NCBI GenBank assembly: GCA_964620095.1
Contig: CAZUGT010000050.1
Location: 1-5,396, forward strand
Length of the DNA: 5,396 nucleotides
Direction of reading: 5' to 3'
DNA from: JAJDXO01 sp964620095
GTDB lineage: Bacteria; Pseudomonadota; Alphaproteobacteria; Rhodospirillales; UBA2165
The number at the start of each line of letters is the position of its first letter. Position 1 is the stretch's first letter. Positions 5,393-5,396 of the stretch are shown one piece after another. The notes beneath the pieces are model-generated. The model saw nothing but the letters and a program-made list of their open reading frames with translations. It searched no databases and was not told the origin of the DNA. The position numbers and the translations under genes are program-made.

Positions 5393-5396
5393 CTAG

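Overview
The window is GC-rich, with mostly G- or C-ending codons, and every gene I can support lies on the minus strand. Gene content, codon use and the style of intergenic palindromes suggest an alphaproteobacterium, perhaps near the Rhodospirillales. That placement is an inference from appearance, not a database result.

In transcription order (right to left) the layout is as follows. A complete TRAP (tripartite ATP-independent periplasmic) transporter operon, P-Q-M, occupies about 5392 to 2284: a periplasmic solute-binding protein with a clean signal peptide, the small four-helix membrane subunit, and the large permease. The permease starts inside the end of the small-subunit gene. A glutathione S-transferase family gene (2267-1653) begins 16 bases after the permease stop and is probably co-transcribed with it. 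A 170-base gap with three nested or adjacent palindromes separates it from a glyoxalase I gene (1482-1087) that keeps all four metal ligands. A 637-base gene-free stretch (450-1086) follows. It contains a mosaic of pyrimidine-rich hairpin repeats, a terminator-like hairpin, a 20-base near-perfect palindrome and an AT-rich patch with a 10-base tandem repeat. The window ends inside a TRIC-type (UPF0126/YicG-like) membrane protein gene that runs off the left edge.

The TRAP genes should import an organic anion, probably a carboxylate, using an ion gradient. The two soluble enzymes downstream belong to glutathione-linked families (detoxification of 2-oxoaldehydes and of electrophiles). They may protect against reactive products of the imported compound, or their proximity may be incidental. 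The substrate cannot be read from this sequence.

I found no defence system, mobile-element gene, CRISPR array or RNA gene, and nothing that convincingly amounts to an undescribed system. The points that merit a second look are the palindrome and repeat mosaic between genes, and two unusual extra segments in the TRAP permease.
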